Below the pieces are notes generated by a model. The model saw nothing but the letters and a program-made list of their open reading frames with translations, was not told the origin of the DNA and searched no databases. A stretch of DNA of 64,000 bases from Tsuneonella deserti (GTDB taxonomy: Bacteria > Pseudomonadota > Alphaproteobacteria > Sphingomonadales > Sphingomonadaceae), in contig NZ_BMKL01000001.1 in the NCBI RefSeq assembly GCF_014644315.1, forward strand, positions 1,375,001-1,439,000. Direction: 5' to 3'. Positions 14,982 to 24,643 of the stretch are shown here, in pieces. The position numbers and the translations under genes were made by a program. The first letter of the stretch is position 1; each line of letters opens with the position of its first letter.

Positions 14982-15790
14982 GCGCGCTCGATGCAGAAAT
15001 GCTCGCCCTGCTGCGATTCGCGGCGGAGCGCTCGATCTTGCCCCGGTGGCGCAATCTTTCCGAGCATGAGATCGAGGAAAAGGCCAAAGACGACCTCGTG
15101 ACGGTCGCCGACCGCGAGGTAGAAGAGTTCCTGTCGGAAGCACTGACGCGGCTTGCCCCGGGCGTCGCGGTGGTCGGGGAAGAAGCTGTCCACGCCGACC
15201 CCAGCCTCGGCGAGCGTCTTTCGGGTGCTTGCTGGATCGTCGACCCCATCGACGGGACTACAAATTTCGCGAGCGGGCACGGCCACTTCGCGACGATGGT
15301 CGCGCTGGCGGATGGCGGGGAAGCGATCGCCGCCTGGATCTACGATCCGCAGCGGCAGCGGATGTGCCGCGCGCGTCGCGGTGAAGGCGCCTTCGTGAAT
15401 GAGGAACGACTGGTGGCGCGGCGATGCGAGGCACACCCGCCCCGGCTTGCCGCAATGACGCGCTACATGGCGCTCCCCCAGCGCACGCTGTTCGACACGC
15501 GCATCGCGCCTCGTTTCGAGCTGGTCGACGCCCCGGGATGCGCGGCCGAGCAGTACCCGCTCGTAGCGACGGGAGAGCACGACATCGCGATCTACGAACG
15601 CGTCCTCGCGTGGGATCACGCCGCCGGAACGCTGTTCCTCAACGAGGCCGGGGGTCGCTGCGCACACCAGGACGGGTCGCCGTACCGCGTGGATAGCGGA
15701 CGCAGGGGCCTGGTTGCGGCAGCGTCGCCGGACCTGTGGGACAGCTTTACAAGCATCCTCGACTACGCGGGCTACCGCCCCGGCGAGTAA
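14978..15790 (+). CDS. Inositol monophosphatase family phosphatase
   Basis: The protein is 270 aa. The metal-binding signatures of the family are present: GEEAVHAD (about 67-74), WIVDPIDGTTNFASG (about 87-101) and the C-terminal AWDHAAGTLFLNEAGG (about 210-225). Members dephosphorylate inositol phosphates, histidinol phosphate (HisN type) or 3'-phosphoadenosine compounds using Mg2+. Its coupling to argJ makes an amino-acid role such as histidinol-phosphate phosphatase attractive, but this is inference. It is convergent with the broken trxA only 3 nt away. Confidence 0.88.
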   Translation: MSALDAEMLALLRFAAERSILPRWRNLSEHEIEEKAKDDLVTVADREVEEFLSEALTRLAPGVAVVGEEAVHADPSLGERLSGACWIVDPIDGTTNFASGHGHFATMVALADGGEAIAAWIYDPQRQRMCRARRGEGAFVNEERLVARRCEAHPPRLAAMTRYMALPQRTLFDTRIAPRFELVDAPGCAAEQYPLVATGEHDIAIYERVLAWDHAAGTLFLNEAGGRCAHQDGSPYRVDSGRRGLVAAASPDLWDSFTSILDYAGYRPGE

Positions 15791-15793
15791 GGC

Positions 15794-16071
15794 TTACAGT
15801 TCGCTTTCAAGCCAGCTCTTGAGCTGCATCTTCGGTGCTGCGCCCAGCTTCTGGGCAACGGGCTTGCCGTTCTTGAACAGGACCATCAGCGGAATGGACT
15901 GCACGCCGATCGAGCCAGGAACGCCGGTGTTCTCCATGATATCCATCTTGGCGATGGTCACCTTGTCCTTGAGTTCGTCCGCGATCTCTTCCAGCGATGG
16001 CCCAGCACGGGCTTGTCGGAATCGAGAACGTCCGACTGGAAGCTTGCGTCGGTCACGGCGATGGTCGGCAT
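15794..16071 (-). pseudogene. trxA: Thioredoxin, disrupted by an internal out-of-frame deletion that removes the active site
   Basis: The N terminus is normal thioredoxin (MPTIAVTDASFQSDVLDSDKPVL, 23 codons). The text then jumps to the sequence for PSLEEIADELKDKVTIAKMD in another frame and continues intact to GAAPKMQLKSWLESEL. The missing part corresponds to VDFWAEWCGPCKMIA, including the redox-active CGPC. Start to stop is 278 nt; adding 43 nt would give the family's usual 106 residues. The junction is at about 16000-16003. In the start frame, translation ends at a TGA after about 37 codons. It sits 45 nt downstream of addA, the normal place for trxA. A real mutation or an assembly error is possible. 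Confidence 0.9.
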
Positions 16072-16116
16072 TGGGAATCTCCTTCTATTCGGAATCAATC
16101 TAGGCGCTCGAGGCGC

Positions 16117-19100
16117 TCACTCAACCTGCGGCCGGGGAAAGCTTTGCGAGCCTTCCGACAAGAGCGTCTTGCGACTGGCCAGAACCTCGCCCGGAATCGG
16201 AATCAGCACGGGCGCGTGAGTATAGAGTACGGCCGCGCAGATCTCCCGGTCAGGATAGATCACGTCGAGCGCAGCGGCATAGGCTGCCATCTGCCGCAGG
16301 GTACTTTCCGGCACCCCGGCCAGAGAAGCAGGAGGGCGGCGTGCGGTCTTGAAATCGACCACCGTCACCCGCTCGGGCTCAATCAACAGCCGATCGACGG
16401 TGCCTGCGACGACCAATCCTTCCACCGTCGCTGCGAGAGGGACTTCGGCCAACGCCGCGGGGGAGAAAACACGGTCGAAGGAAGCCTCGGCAAGCACTGC
16501 AAGGACGCTCGCCAAAATCTCCCGGCGTTCATTCTCTTCGATATCGCCGGCTTGACGCGCGAGCCATGCTAAGGCCGTCTCGGTGCGCTGGGCAACTGCC
16601 ACGTCCGGGAGCCGCTCGAGCAGCCGGTGGATCAGAACACCGCGCCGGGCAGCGACGCGCGCCACCTCGGGGGCTAGGGGCGGGTCAGCCGCTACGTCCC
16701 CTCCTGCCGAAGAAGGTGCGAGCGGTCTCGGCGGGCGCGGCTCTGGTCCGACCGGCGCCAACGCCCAGCCAGGCAGCTCGGGCATGGTGTCGACATTGGG
16801 TGGGCCAGCATCAGGTATGGCGTCCGCACGGTGGCCCCACTCGCTCCGTGCGCCCCATATGGGGTCCGCCAGTTCTTCTGCGACCATCAGTGACGCAAGC
16901 CGGGCGTACCACGAATCCGCCGCGGGCTCCGTCTCCCTCTTTCCGAGCGCGCCGCCGATGAACAGCGCTTCCTCCGCTCTCGTCATCGCGACGTAGAGCA
17001 GCCGCCAGTGCTCCTGCCGCTCGTCCGCGCGGATGGCTGCCTCGGCGTCGAGAATTCGGCCAGCTTTTTCCTCTTTTCGCAAGGGTGGCAGAGGTACTGT
17101 GCGTCCGCCGCCGCCAGGCAGCTCTTCGGTGAGGGTCACGCTTCGGACCGGCGATGCGTCAGGATTACCGGTGGCATCGGCAAGGATCACGATCGGCGCC
17201 TGAAGTCCCTTCGAACCGTGCACAGTCATCACGCGAACCAGGCCCCCGCCGCCATCGGCCTCCCGTTTCAACTCGCCGTCGCCCGCATCGAACCATGAAA
17301 TGAAGCCGGCCAGGCTGGCGGTGCTCGTTGCTCCATAGGCATTGGCTGCATTGAGCAGTTCGTCGATCGGGTCGTTCACCTCGCGGCCGAGCCGCGCGAC
17401 CAGTGCCTTCCGGCCTTGCCATGGCCCCACCAGCAGCCAGTGAAGCAGCGCCTGCGGCGGCTCGTAGTCGGCCAACCGCAGCAGATCGCGCAGGCGCTCG
17501 GCAGCATCCCGCTGCTGGGGGCTGATTCCGCGGCGCAGGTGATCCCACAGCCGCACACCTTTGGCCCGATAACCGTGTGCGAGCAAATCGGCCTGCGTCC
17601 ATCCGATGAGAGGGCTGACCAACAGGTTTGCAAGGCTGAGGTCATCGAGCGGCTGGGCGGCAAAGCGGAGCGCCACCATCAGATCCTTGACCCCAAGAGG
17701 CGCCCCTAGCCGCAGCCGGTCGACGCCGGCCACGGGCACTCCCGCCGCGTGCAGACGCGCCACGATCAGACCCGCGAGCTCACGCCGCTTGCGCACCAGC
17801 ACCATGATATCGCCGGGTCCGGCGTTGCGCTTGGCCCCCTTCACCAGCGGATAGCCCTCGCGTAGCCAGGCCTTTACCTGATCGGCGATACGGTTGGCCA
17901 TCGTGCGCTCGGGTTCCGACAGCCAGTCTTCGGGGCCATCCTCGTCCTGACCGCCCTCACCGTCGTTCGCGCGACCGGAAACGGGATGCCAAAGCGTCAC
18001 GAGGCCCGGCCGATCATCGCCCATGTGTGGTTGGGGCGCGGCGTCGAGCCCGAAGTTCTCAAAGCCGACCGCTTCGATAGCCCGATCGACAAACTCGAGA
18101 ACGGGCTGCGCGGTGCGATAGCTCCGGCCCAGCCCGACATCGAGCAGCGTCCGCTCCTCGTCTCCAGCGGCCAGCTCGTCGATCAGCTGCGCGAAGTGCT
18201 TTCGCGCCGTCGCGAAGTTTTCCGGGCTCGTTCCCTGGAAGCGGAAGATCGCCTGTTTGTAATCACCGACTACGAACAGAGTGCGCAGAACATCACCCCG
18301 CTGGCCCTCGCCGGCGAAGAAGTCACCTGTCAGTGCGCGTATGATGTCCCACTGCGCCTCGTTCGTGTCCTGCGCCTCATCGATAAGAATATGATCGAAG
18401 CGCCGGTCGAGCTTGTAGCGGATCCAGTCCGCAATATCCGAACGCGTCAACAGGGCGGCCGCGCGGCGGATCTGGTCGTCGAAGTCGATCAATCCTTCGC
18501 GGTCTTTGGCATCCTCCCATGCGAGCGCGAACCGGCGACCGAGCTCGAGAGCCGGTTCGAGGAAATCGGCAAGCTTCAACAATGCCTGCCGCTCACGCAA
18601 CATGAGCACGGAAGCTGCGACCGCTTCCGCCGCCGCTGCGTAGCCCGGATCGCATTTCTCAAGATACTTGATCGAGCGAACCGCTCCTTCCAGCGTGAAA
18701 ATGGCTTTTTCCATTGGAGCCGATGCGCTCACCCGTCCCAGCCCGCTCGCCCCGAGGAAGTCCTCTATCGCTGCAATCGTCTTTTGCGCGGTCGGTGTGC
18801 CCCACGCGCGGTTCGCGGCGAGGAGCTGCTCGAGCGCGGCGCAATCGAAAGTGCCTTCGGCGCATAACTCGGCGAGGCTCTCTTCCCCGGCGTCGCTCGG
18901 CAGTCCGATCAGGCCAAGCACACGCTCCCGCATCGGCGGCTGCCATCCCCCTGGACCTTGCCAAAGCTCGCGCACCTCGGCGCAGCGCATCAGCCAGCCG
19001 CGCACGCCATCGGGTCCAAGCCGCTCGCTCAGTTGCGCCAAAGGACCGAGCACCGAACGGTCGTCAGTCGCCTCGGCTTCGACGACCATCGTTGCCAGGA

Positions 19101-19599
19101 CTTGGTGGGCAAGCAATTCGCGGTCGCGGTCCTCCATCGGTCGAGCGCCCGGGATCAACCCTGCCTCGTCCGGGAACGCGGAGAGCAGCCATTGGGAAAA
19201 GGCGTGGATCGTATCGATCCTCAGCCCGCCGCCCGGGCAGTCGAGCACCGCCGCGAACCGCGTGCGCGCCCGGTCGAGTGTCGCCGGATCGACCGGAGCC
19301 CCGATGGCAAGCAGGTCTCTGGCCAGCTCGGCAGGCTTCAGCCGCACCCAGCGCGCGAGAACGTCATTGACGCGCTCCGACATTTCGGCCGCGCCCGCCT
19401 TCGTGAACGTCAGGCACAGGATCTGCGAGGGCTTCACGCCCGGCTTCAGCAGCAGTCGCAGCACGCGCGCGGAAAGCACCTGGGTCTTGCCGGTGCCGGC
19501 GGAAGCCGACAGCCAGACGCTGCGCTCCGGTTCGACAGCGCGGGCCTGATCGCCGCGCAGGGGATGGACGGATCCGCTCACGACGTATGTCCCAACCAT
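16117..19599 (-). CDS. addA: Double-strand break repair helicase-nuclease subunit AddA
   Basis: Up to 1160 aa. A GTG at 19581 overlaps the addB stop (GTGA) and may be the true start, which would remove six residues. UvrD-type helicase motifs are present: Walker A ASAGTGKT near the N terminus, FDHILIDEAQDTNEAQW (motif II), FVVGDYKQAIFRFQG (motif III) and a late VMTVHGSKGLQAPIVILAD. The C-terminal RecB-type nuclease shows VVDFKTARRPP, the catalytic D-x-K. AddAB processes broken ends for RecA loading and recombination, replacing RecBCD in alphaproteobacteria. Confidence 0.95.
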   Translation of the reverse strand: MVGTYVVSGSVHPLRGDQARAVEPERSVWLSASAGTGKTQVLSARVLRLLLKPGVKPSQILCLTFTKAGAAEMSERVNDVLARWVRLKPAELARDLLAIGAPVDPATLDRARTRFAAVLDCPGGGLRIDTIHAFSQWLLSAFPDEAGLIPGARPMEDRDRELLAHQVLATMVVEAEATDDRSVLGPLAQLSERLGPDGVRGWLMRCAEVRELWQGPGGWQPPMRERVLGLIGLPSDAGEESLAELCAEGTFDCAALEQLLAANRAWGTPTAQKTIAAIEDFLGASGLGRVSASAPMEKAIFTLEGAVRSIKYLEKCDPGYAAAAEAVAASVLMLRERQALLKLADFLEPALELGRRFALAWEDAKDREGLIDFDDQIRRAAALLTRSDIADWIRYKLDRRFDHILIDEAQDTNEAQWDIIRALTGDFFAGEGQRGDVLRTLFVVGDYKQAIFRFQGTSPENFATARKHFAQLIDELAAGDEERTLLDVGLGRSYRTAQPVLEFVDRAIEAVGFENFGLDAAPQPHMGDDRPGLVTLWHPVSGRANDGEGGQDEDGPEDWLSEPERTMANRIADQVKAWLREGYPLVKGAKRNAGPGDIMVLVRKRRELAGLIVARLHAAGVPVAGVDRLRLGAPLGVKDLMVALRFAAQPLDDLSLANLLVSPLIGWTQADLLAHGYRAKGVRLWDHLRRGISPQQRDAAERLRDLLRLADYEPPQALLHWLLVGPWQGRKALVARLGREVNDPIDELLNAANAYGATSTASLAGFISWFDAGDGELKREADGGGGLVRVMTVHGSKGLQAPIVILADATGNPDASPVRSVTLTEELPGGGGRTVPLPPLRKEEKAGRILDAEAAIRADERQEHWRLLYVAMTRAEEALFIGGALGKRETEPAADSWYARLASLMVAEELADPIWGARSEWGHRADAIPDAGPPNVDTMPELPGWALAPVGPEPRPPRPLAPSSAGGDVAADPPLAPEVARVAARRGVLIHRLLERLPDVAVAQRTETALAWLARQAGDIEENERREILASVLAVLAEASFDRVFSPAALAEVPLAATVEGLVVAGTVDRLLIEPERVTVVDFKTARRPPASLAGVPESTLRQMAAYAAALDVIYPDREICAAVLYTHAPVLIPIPGEVLASRKTLLSEGSQSFPRPQVE

Positions 19600-22523
19600 T
19601 CGTCGAGCCGCATAAGCTGGTCGTAGGTGGCGTAGCCTGGCGCATCCGGGTTCAGCCGGGCAGTGAAAGGCTTGTCGCCCAGGATCCAGTAGTCGAGCGC
19701 CTGGTCGAGGTAGTATCGTGCCTGCGGCAGAAATTCGGCGGGCGGGATGCCGCTGCGCTTGTTGCCATCACGCAGCGGCGTGGAGACATAACCGAAACCG
19801 GTTTCGCTGTCCTTGCTCCGGCCCAGCGACCAGTACTCGAAACCGGTCACCTCGCCGCGCAGCGCGCCGAATGCGCCGCCTTCCACCATCAGACCGAGAG
19901 TGCCGAGCTGAAGCGCGTAGCCGGCAGCGACCTGGGCTCCACTTGGCGGCTTACCGGTCTTGTAGTCCACCACCGCGAAAGTGCCGTTTTCGAACCGATC
20001 GAGCCGGTCGATCCGCCCGCGCAAGGTCACTCCCCGCCAGTCCATTTCGCCCCACTGCTCCCAGGCCACGGGGCTGCGCGCGGTGTCGACTGCGACGCGC
20101 TCGGCGATCCATTCGAGAGCTTTCAGCAGGCGCGGCCGCCACAAGGCGCGCGTCAGGGGGTGAGCTTGCATTGCCGCCAACTCCTCGTCCGCGATGCTCT
20201 CGATGGGGCGGCCAGTCCCATGCCACTTTTCGAGGATCGCGTGGGCAACGATCCCCTGCCAGGCGGGCGTCGGCTCTGCATCGAGCGGCTCGAGTTCGGG
20301 GAGCCGCAGGATGGCCGATGCATAGAACTGGTAAGGGTCGGCTCGCAGGCGGTCGAGGTTGGTGACGCTGATCGGGACTTTACGCTGAGCGGCATCCGGC
20401 ATCGGCTCCGGACGAGGATAGCGACTTGCGGGTGAAGCGAAATCAATCGCTTCCGCCCACCGCGGCGCTGCGTCCTCGCGGTGGCTATCGCGCAGGTCGC
20501 CGAGCAAAGCCTGGACCCTCAGCAAGAAGCGTGAAGCGATCGCCGGCCCGCTCTCGTCGCGTCGCGCGCGGCTGAGTACCACTTCCGGCGCGCCGAGCGC
20601 CGCAGCCAGATCGTGCGCCGACAGCCCGATACGGAAGTCGGCGCCCGGCACGCCAAGAGCACGCAGAACCGCGGGTGCGAGCAGTGGATCCGTCGCTGGG
20701 CGAGCGGGCCATGTGCCTTCGTTCAGTCCTGCGGCGATTACGAGATCGGCCCGCGCCATGCGCGATTCGATGAGCCCGTAAATCGCCACTCGCGGGTGCC
20801 CCCCGTAAGGGGGACGCACCGCCACCACTTCCATTGCGTCGGTCAACGCCGCGTGCAGTTCTTCCGCTTCGAGGATCGTGCCGACTTCGCGCGCGTGAAG
20901 GCGAAGATCCTCGACGAAAGCCGACAGAGCGCGTCCGTCTTCGCGGCTCCACAGCGCATCGCCGGCCAGAGCCTCGCCCGCCGTTGCCAGCCGGTCCAGC
21001 CAGTCCGCAAGAGGTAGAGGCAGGTCCATGGTCACAAGAGGGAGAAGGATGCCCTCCACGCCGTCCCACCACTTTTCGACCCCGGCCTTTCGCGCGATCG
21101 GCCGCAGCGCGTCCAGTCCCGGACCGGGACGCGGACCCCTAAGCGCGATGTCGAAGGCGCGCAGGCGGTCGAGCCACTCGGCCCTGCGCTCGCCCATCTC
21201 TATGAGCGGATTCGAGAGCGCCGCGATCAGGCCGACAGGCGCCGCTTTCTCGGACGCGATTTGCGCCAATTGCAGCACCAACCTGCCCGATGCCGTAATC
21301 GACAGCGGTCGACCCGCAGAATCGTCGGCCGGAAGATTCCATCGCCGCAAATGCTGGACCACTCGCCGGGCAAGCGCACGGTCGGGAGTGATCAAGGCGA
21401 TCCGCTTCTCCGGTTCCGCGACCGCTTGCCGGATCAGGAGAGCGATAGCCTGGGCTTCCGCTTCCGGATTTGCAGTCTGCATCACCCGAACGCCTGTCAG
21501 CCGCCGCTTTTCTGGCGGCAGATCGACCCAGGCCTTGCTCGCCTCGGGAGGAAGGAAAAGGCTGGAAATGGCGTGGCTTCGCTCAGGCGGAGCCGCCGCA
21601 AGCCCCCGGCGATGCCATGACTGCACCTCGGCACGGTTCACTCCCATGCGGTTAAGCAGCAACTTGAGATGGTATTGAGGGTGGGTGACGGCGTCGTCTT
21701 CGCCAAAAGGCGGATCGCCCGGAGACTCGCCCGCCCCCGCCGCGCCCAGCTCCTCCCACACGGTTTGGGGCATGGCCAAGTCCAGATCCGGCAAGATAAC
21801 CGCCCCTTGGGGAAGCTCGCTGATCTGACGGAGCAGTTGAGCCAAAGCGGGTGACGCACTGGTCACCCCGGCAGCCACGACCGGTGTTGCCGGGGCATGG
21901 TCCTTCCAGGTTCTCGCGGCGTGATCGAACAGCCGGTTGCGCCGCGCTGCCGCGTCGAGCGCACCCATCGAAGCCAGTTCCTCGAGCCAGCGCCTCTGGA
22001 TGCGGGCGATCAGCCGCACGGACCGCTGCCAGTGCACTGCCATGTCTCCGACGATCTCGATAACCTTGTCGCCGAGCAGTTCCTCCGGTCCGATGTCCTC
22101 CACCAGCAGGCGGTCCATCGTTCGCCCAACCTCATGCGCGAGGCGCAGCAGCGCCGACCCGCGCGGCGCTTCCGGGCCCATTTCCTCGCGCAAGAGTTCC
22201 GCGATCCGCAGCCAGCGGCGGGTCGGCTCCACGGCCGGCGGAATGCCGGCAGCACCAAGGGGGTCGAGGAGGGCCCCAAGGGTCTCGTCAAGATCCAGGT
22301 CGCCTACCACCGCCATCCGCGGCATCAGCATCCCGCCGCTGCTCGCGCGCACGAACGCCTCCTGCACGGTGCGCGCCGCACGGGTGGAAGGCAGCAGCAA
22401 GGTCAGCCGGGCGAGGCCCAGGTCTGCTTCGGAATATCGTGGTATCAGGCCTGTGACGAGCGCGTCCGCAAAGCCTCGATGAGCGGCGATGGAGAATACC
22501 TTAGGACCGGCGCGCTCAACCAC
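19578..22523 (-). CDS. addB: Double-strand break repair protein AddB
   Basis: The protein is 981 aa from a GTG start. It is the partner of AddA, with a degenerate N-terminal helicase-like half (LLLPSTRAARTVQEAF in place of a clear Walker A) and a C-terminal PD-(D/E)XK nuclease domain with GTFAVVDYKTGKPP. I do not see the four-cysteine iron-sulfur pattern of Firmicute AddB, in line with other alphaproteobacterial proteins. It overlaps both the murU-like gene upstream and addA downstream, so the complex is made from one transcript. Confidence 0.94.
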   Translation of the reverse strand: MVERAGPKVFSIAAHRGFADALVTGLIPRYSEADLGLARLTLLLPSTRAARTVQEAFVRASSGGMLMPRMAVVGDLDLDETLGALLDPLGAAGIPPAVEPTRRWLRIAELLREEMGPEAPRGSALLRLAHEVGRTMDRLLVEDIGPEELLGDKVIEIVGDMAVHWQRSVRLIARIQRRWLEELASMGALDAAARRNRLFDHAARTWKDHAPATPVVAAGVTSASPALAQLLRQISELPQGAVILPDLDLAMPQTVWEELGAAGAGESPGDPPFGEDDAVTHPQYHLKLLLNRMGVNRAEVQSWHRRGLAAAPPERSHAISSLFLPPEASKAWVDLPPEKRRLTGVRVMQTANPEAEAQAIALLIRQAVAEPEKRIALITPDRALARRVVQHLRRWNLPADDSAGRPLSITASGRLVLQLAQIASEKAAPVGLIAALSNPLIEMGERRAEWLDRLRAFDIALRGPRPGPGLDALRPIARKAGVEKWWDGVEGILLPLVTMDLPLPLADWLDRLATAGEALAGDALWSREDGRALSAFVEDLRLHAREVGTILEAEELHAALTDAMEVVAVRPPYGGHPRVAIYGLIESRMARADLVIAAGLNEGTWPARPATDPLLAPAVLRALGVPGADFRIGLSAHDLAAALGAPEVVLSRARRDESGPAIASRFLLRVQALLGDLRDSHREDAAPRWAEAIDFASPASRYPRPEPMPDAAQRKVPISVTNLDRLRADPYQFYASAILRLPELEPLDAEPTPAWQGIVAHAILEKWHGTGRPIESIADEELAAMQAHPLTRALWRPRLLKALEWIAERVAVDTARSPVAWEQWGEMDWRGVTLRGRIDRLDRFENGTFAVVDYKTGKPPSGAQVAAGYALQLGTLGLMVEGGAFGALRGEVTGFEYWSLGRSKDSETGFGYVSTPLRDGNKRSGIPPAEFLPQARYYLDQALDYWILGDKPFTARLNPDAPGYATYDQLMRLDEWLGHTS

Positions 22524-23238
22524 CGGTAAGCGCCTCTTCGGTTGGCCTGATGGCTTCGGGAGTGCCGACCTCGAACCAGCGCCCGGTGAAGTTCGCGCCG
22601 AAAAGTCGCCCCTCCCCGATGGCGCGCTCCCACAGCAGCATGGTGCCGAACGGTCCTTCGGGTGAATCGCGAAGCAGCCGATGGCTGACCAGTTGGATGC
22701 CGGTGTAGATGAACGGCGCGATCCGGCCTGTCTTGCGCCGCGTTAACCGCCCCAGCGGGTCCATGTGGAAGTCGCCTTCACCGCGGAAATTTTCGGCGCG
22801 GGAGTGCGGCACGACCAGCAGCAGCGCATCCATGATCGCAGGATCCCATCCAGCAGAGAGATCAGCGAAGGCATTGCGCGGGCCATCGAGCCAGATGTTG
22901 TCAGCGTTCAGGCAGAAGAACGGGTCCGGCAGCAACCCGGCCTCGAGCGCCTTCTTCATCCCCCCGCCGGTCTCGAGCAGAAGCGCACGCTCGTCCGACA
23001 CAACTACGCTAGGCCGCGATCGCGACCGGACGTGGGCCTCGATCGCGTCGCCGAGGTAATGCACATTGACGACCGCTCGCCCGATGCCTGCCTCCGCGAG
23101 GCGGTCGAGGGCGTGGTCGAGAAGCGGCTTTCCTGCGACCCGCACCATCGGCTTGGGCTGGCTGGCGGTGAGTGGACGCATCCGCTTGCCGAGACCAGCG
23201 GCCATGATCATTGCCGTATCGCTGGCGAGTGCGCTCAC
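22516..23238 (-). CDS. murU: Nucleotidyltransferase, MurU-like (MurNAc-1-phosphate uridylyltransferase)
   Basis: The protein is 240 aa from a GTG that overlaps the stop of the upstream kinase gene (GTGA). The sugar-nucleotidyltransferase signature MIMAAGLGKRMRPLT lies at the N terminus, followed by KPMVRVAGKPLLDHALDRL and FCLNADNIW. Paired with an AmgK-type kinase, this matches MurU, which makes UDP-MurNAc from MurNAc-1-phosphate in the peptidoglycan recycling route that bypasses de novo synthesis. Without the partner gene it could only be called a generic sugar-phosphate nucleotidyltransferase. Confidence 0.8.
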   Translation of the reverse strand: MSALASDTAMIMAAGLGKRMRPLTASQPKPMVRVAGKPLLDHALDRLAEAGIGRAVVNVHYLGDAIEAHVRSRSRPSVVVSDERALLLETGGGMKKALEAGLLPDPFFCLNADNIWLDGPRNAFADLSAGWDPAIMDALLLVVPHSRAENFRGEGDFHMDPLGRLTRRKTGRIAPFIYTGIQLVSHRLLRDSPEGPFGTMLLWERAIGEGRLFGANFTGRWFEVGTPEAIRPTEEALTGG

Positions 23239-24209
23239 CCCAGCGTTCCGCCGAGCTTCTGGCGAACAGCAGGCGGGATATTGGCATCGAACCAGGCCGC
23301 GACCGGCGCCAGCGCCGGATGCGCCAGATCGCGCTCAAGCGCCTCCCACACCCGGGGAATGAGGGGCAGATACGCCGGCTTGCCGTCCCGTTTCCACAGG
23401 CGGGTGAACACACCGACGATCTTGGCGTTACGCTGGGCGCCGAGCCGCGCGTAATCGGCGGCGAAGTCCGGTCCTCCATCGACTTGCGAGACATAACGAG
23501 CGAGCATGCGCTTCTCCAGATCGAGCGAAACCTCGCGGCGCGCGTCCTGCAGCAAGCTGACGAGATCGTAGGCACGGTGGCCTGCCAGCGCATCCTGGAA
23601 GTCGATCAGGCCCTGCGCGCCGCCGGGAAGCAGCATGATGTTCTCGGCGTGATAATCGCGCAGGACCGTGACACCCGGCACCTGGCGATCGAGCAGGGGC
23701 GCGAGCGCCTCTTCCCACGCTCGCCAGTAGCTCTCGCTGTCGGCCTCAATGCCGGCCGCGGGACAATACCACTCGGTGAAAACTTCGACCTCGCGGCGAT
23801 AGGCGGCCAAGTCGTAGGGCGGAAAAGGCCCGGGGGCACGGGCATGGAGCGCGACCAGCGCATCGATCGCCGCCGCATAGGCGCTGTCTTCATCCTCCGG
23901 GTGAACATCGAGCCAGTCACGCATCCGGTCGTTGCCGAAGTCCTCGAGCAGCACCCACCCCGCCCCCGCGTCGGCCGAATAGATCTCCGGAGCGCGCATC
24001 CCGTTGCGGCTGAGCCAGGCGGCGACGTCGAGAAACGGCCGCGGGTCCTCGTTCGGAGGGGGCGCGTGCATAAGCATCGCATTGCGCCCGCCGTCCCGGA
24101 CGCGGAAATAGCGGCGAAACGAAGCATCGCCCGGAATGGGATCGATGCCGGCGCCTTCCCAACCGGCGCTGGCAAGAAACGGACGAAGGCCTTCGGGCAG
24201 GTCGCTCAT
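23235..24209 (-). CDS. amgK: Phosphotransferase, AmgK-like (N-acetylmuramate/N-acetylglucosamine kinase)
   Basis: The start at 24209 gives an ATGA overlap with tsaE and 324 aa. It belongs to the aminoglycoside-phosphotransferase kinase fold: GDASFRRYFRV near the N terminus (nucleotide loop), the catalytic VTVLRDYHAENIMLLPGG (Brenner-type H-x-N motif with the Asp before) and the metal-binding LIDFQDALAGHRAYDL. Adjacent to a MurU-type gene, the best function is anomeric phosphorylation of MurNAc and GlcNAc in cell-wall recycling. Antibiotic resistance by aminoglycoside phosphorylation is less likely. Confidence 0.82.
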   Translation of the reverse strand: MSDLPEGLRPFLASAGWEGAGIDPIPGDASFRRYFRVRDGGRNAMLMHAPPPNEDPRPFLDVAAWLSRNGMRAPEIYSADAGAGWVLLEDFGNDRMRDWLDVHPEDEDSAYAAAIDALVALHARAPGPFPPYDLAAYRREVEVFTEWYCPAAGIEADSESYWRAWEEALAPLLDRQVPGVTVLRDYHAENIMLLPGGAQGLIDFQDALAGHRAYDLVSLLQDARREVSLDLEKRMLARYVSQVDGGPDFAADYARLGAQRNAKIVGVFTRLWKRDGKPAYLPLIPRVWEALERDLAHPALAPVAAWFDANIPPAVRQKLGGTLG

Positions 24210-24643
24210 GGCAGGCGCCCTAGCCAATCCGCGCCCGGTTCGACAATCGCCGCGCGCCCTTTTCCCGCTGTTTCCAGCGTGATCGAGAGGCAGCCGGGCT
24301 CATCGGCGAAGCCGCCGGCATTCGCGGGCCACTCAGCGATCATAGCGGCTCCTGCGCGGTAGTCTTCCAGTCCAAGCTCATCGGCCTCGGCAGCCGTCTC
24401 CAGCCGGTAGAAATCGGCGTGTACCAGAGGCGGGGCCAGCTCGTCGTACGTCTCGACGATCGTGAACGTGGGTGACGGCACTTCGCCCACATGCCCGAGT
24501 GCCGCGATGATCGCGCGCGCCAGCGTTGTCTTGCCCGCTCCCAGCCCTCCGGTGAGAGCCACGACATCGCCTGCGCGCAGGCGCGAGGCGATCCGCGAAC
24601 CGAAGGCCTCCATCGCCTGGAGATCGGGCAGCTCGATTTTCAC
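24206..24643 (-). CDS. tsaE: tRNA threonylcarbamoyladenosine biosynthesis ATPase TsaE
   Basis: The protein is 145 aa. It carries Walker A GGLGAGKTTLARAI (about 32-45), the switch region SPTFTIVETYDE and HADFYRLE (Walker-B-like), all diagnostic of TsaE, which works with TsaB and TsaD to install t6A37 on tRNAs. It overlaps the DivL-like kinase gene upstream and the amgK-like gene downstream by 4 nt each. Confidence 0.95.
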   Translation of the reverse strand: MKIELPDLQAMEAFGSRIASRLRAGDVVALTGGLGAGKTTLARAIIAALGHVGEVPSPTFTIVETYDELAPPLVHADFYRLETAAEADELGLEDYRAGAAMIAEWPANAGGFADEPGCLSITLETAGKGRAAIVEPGADWLGRLP

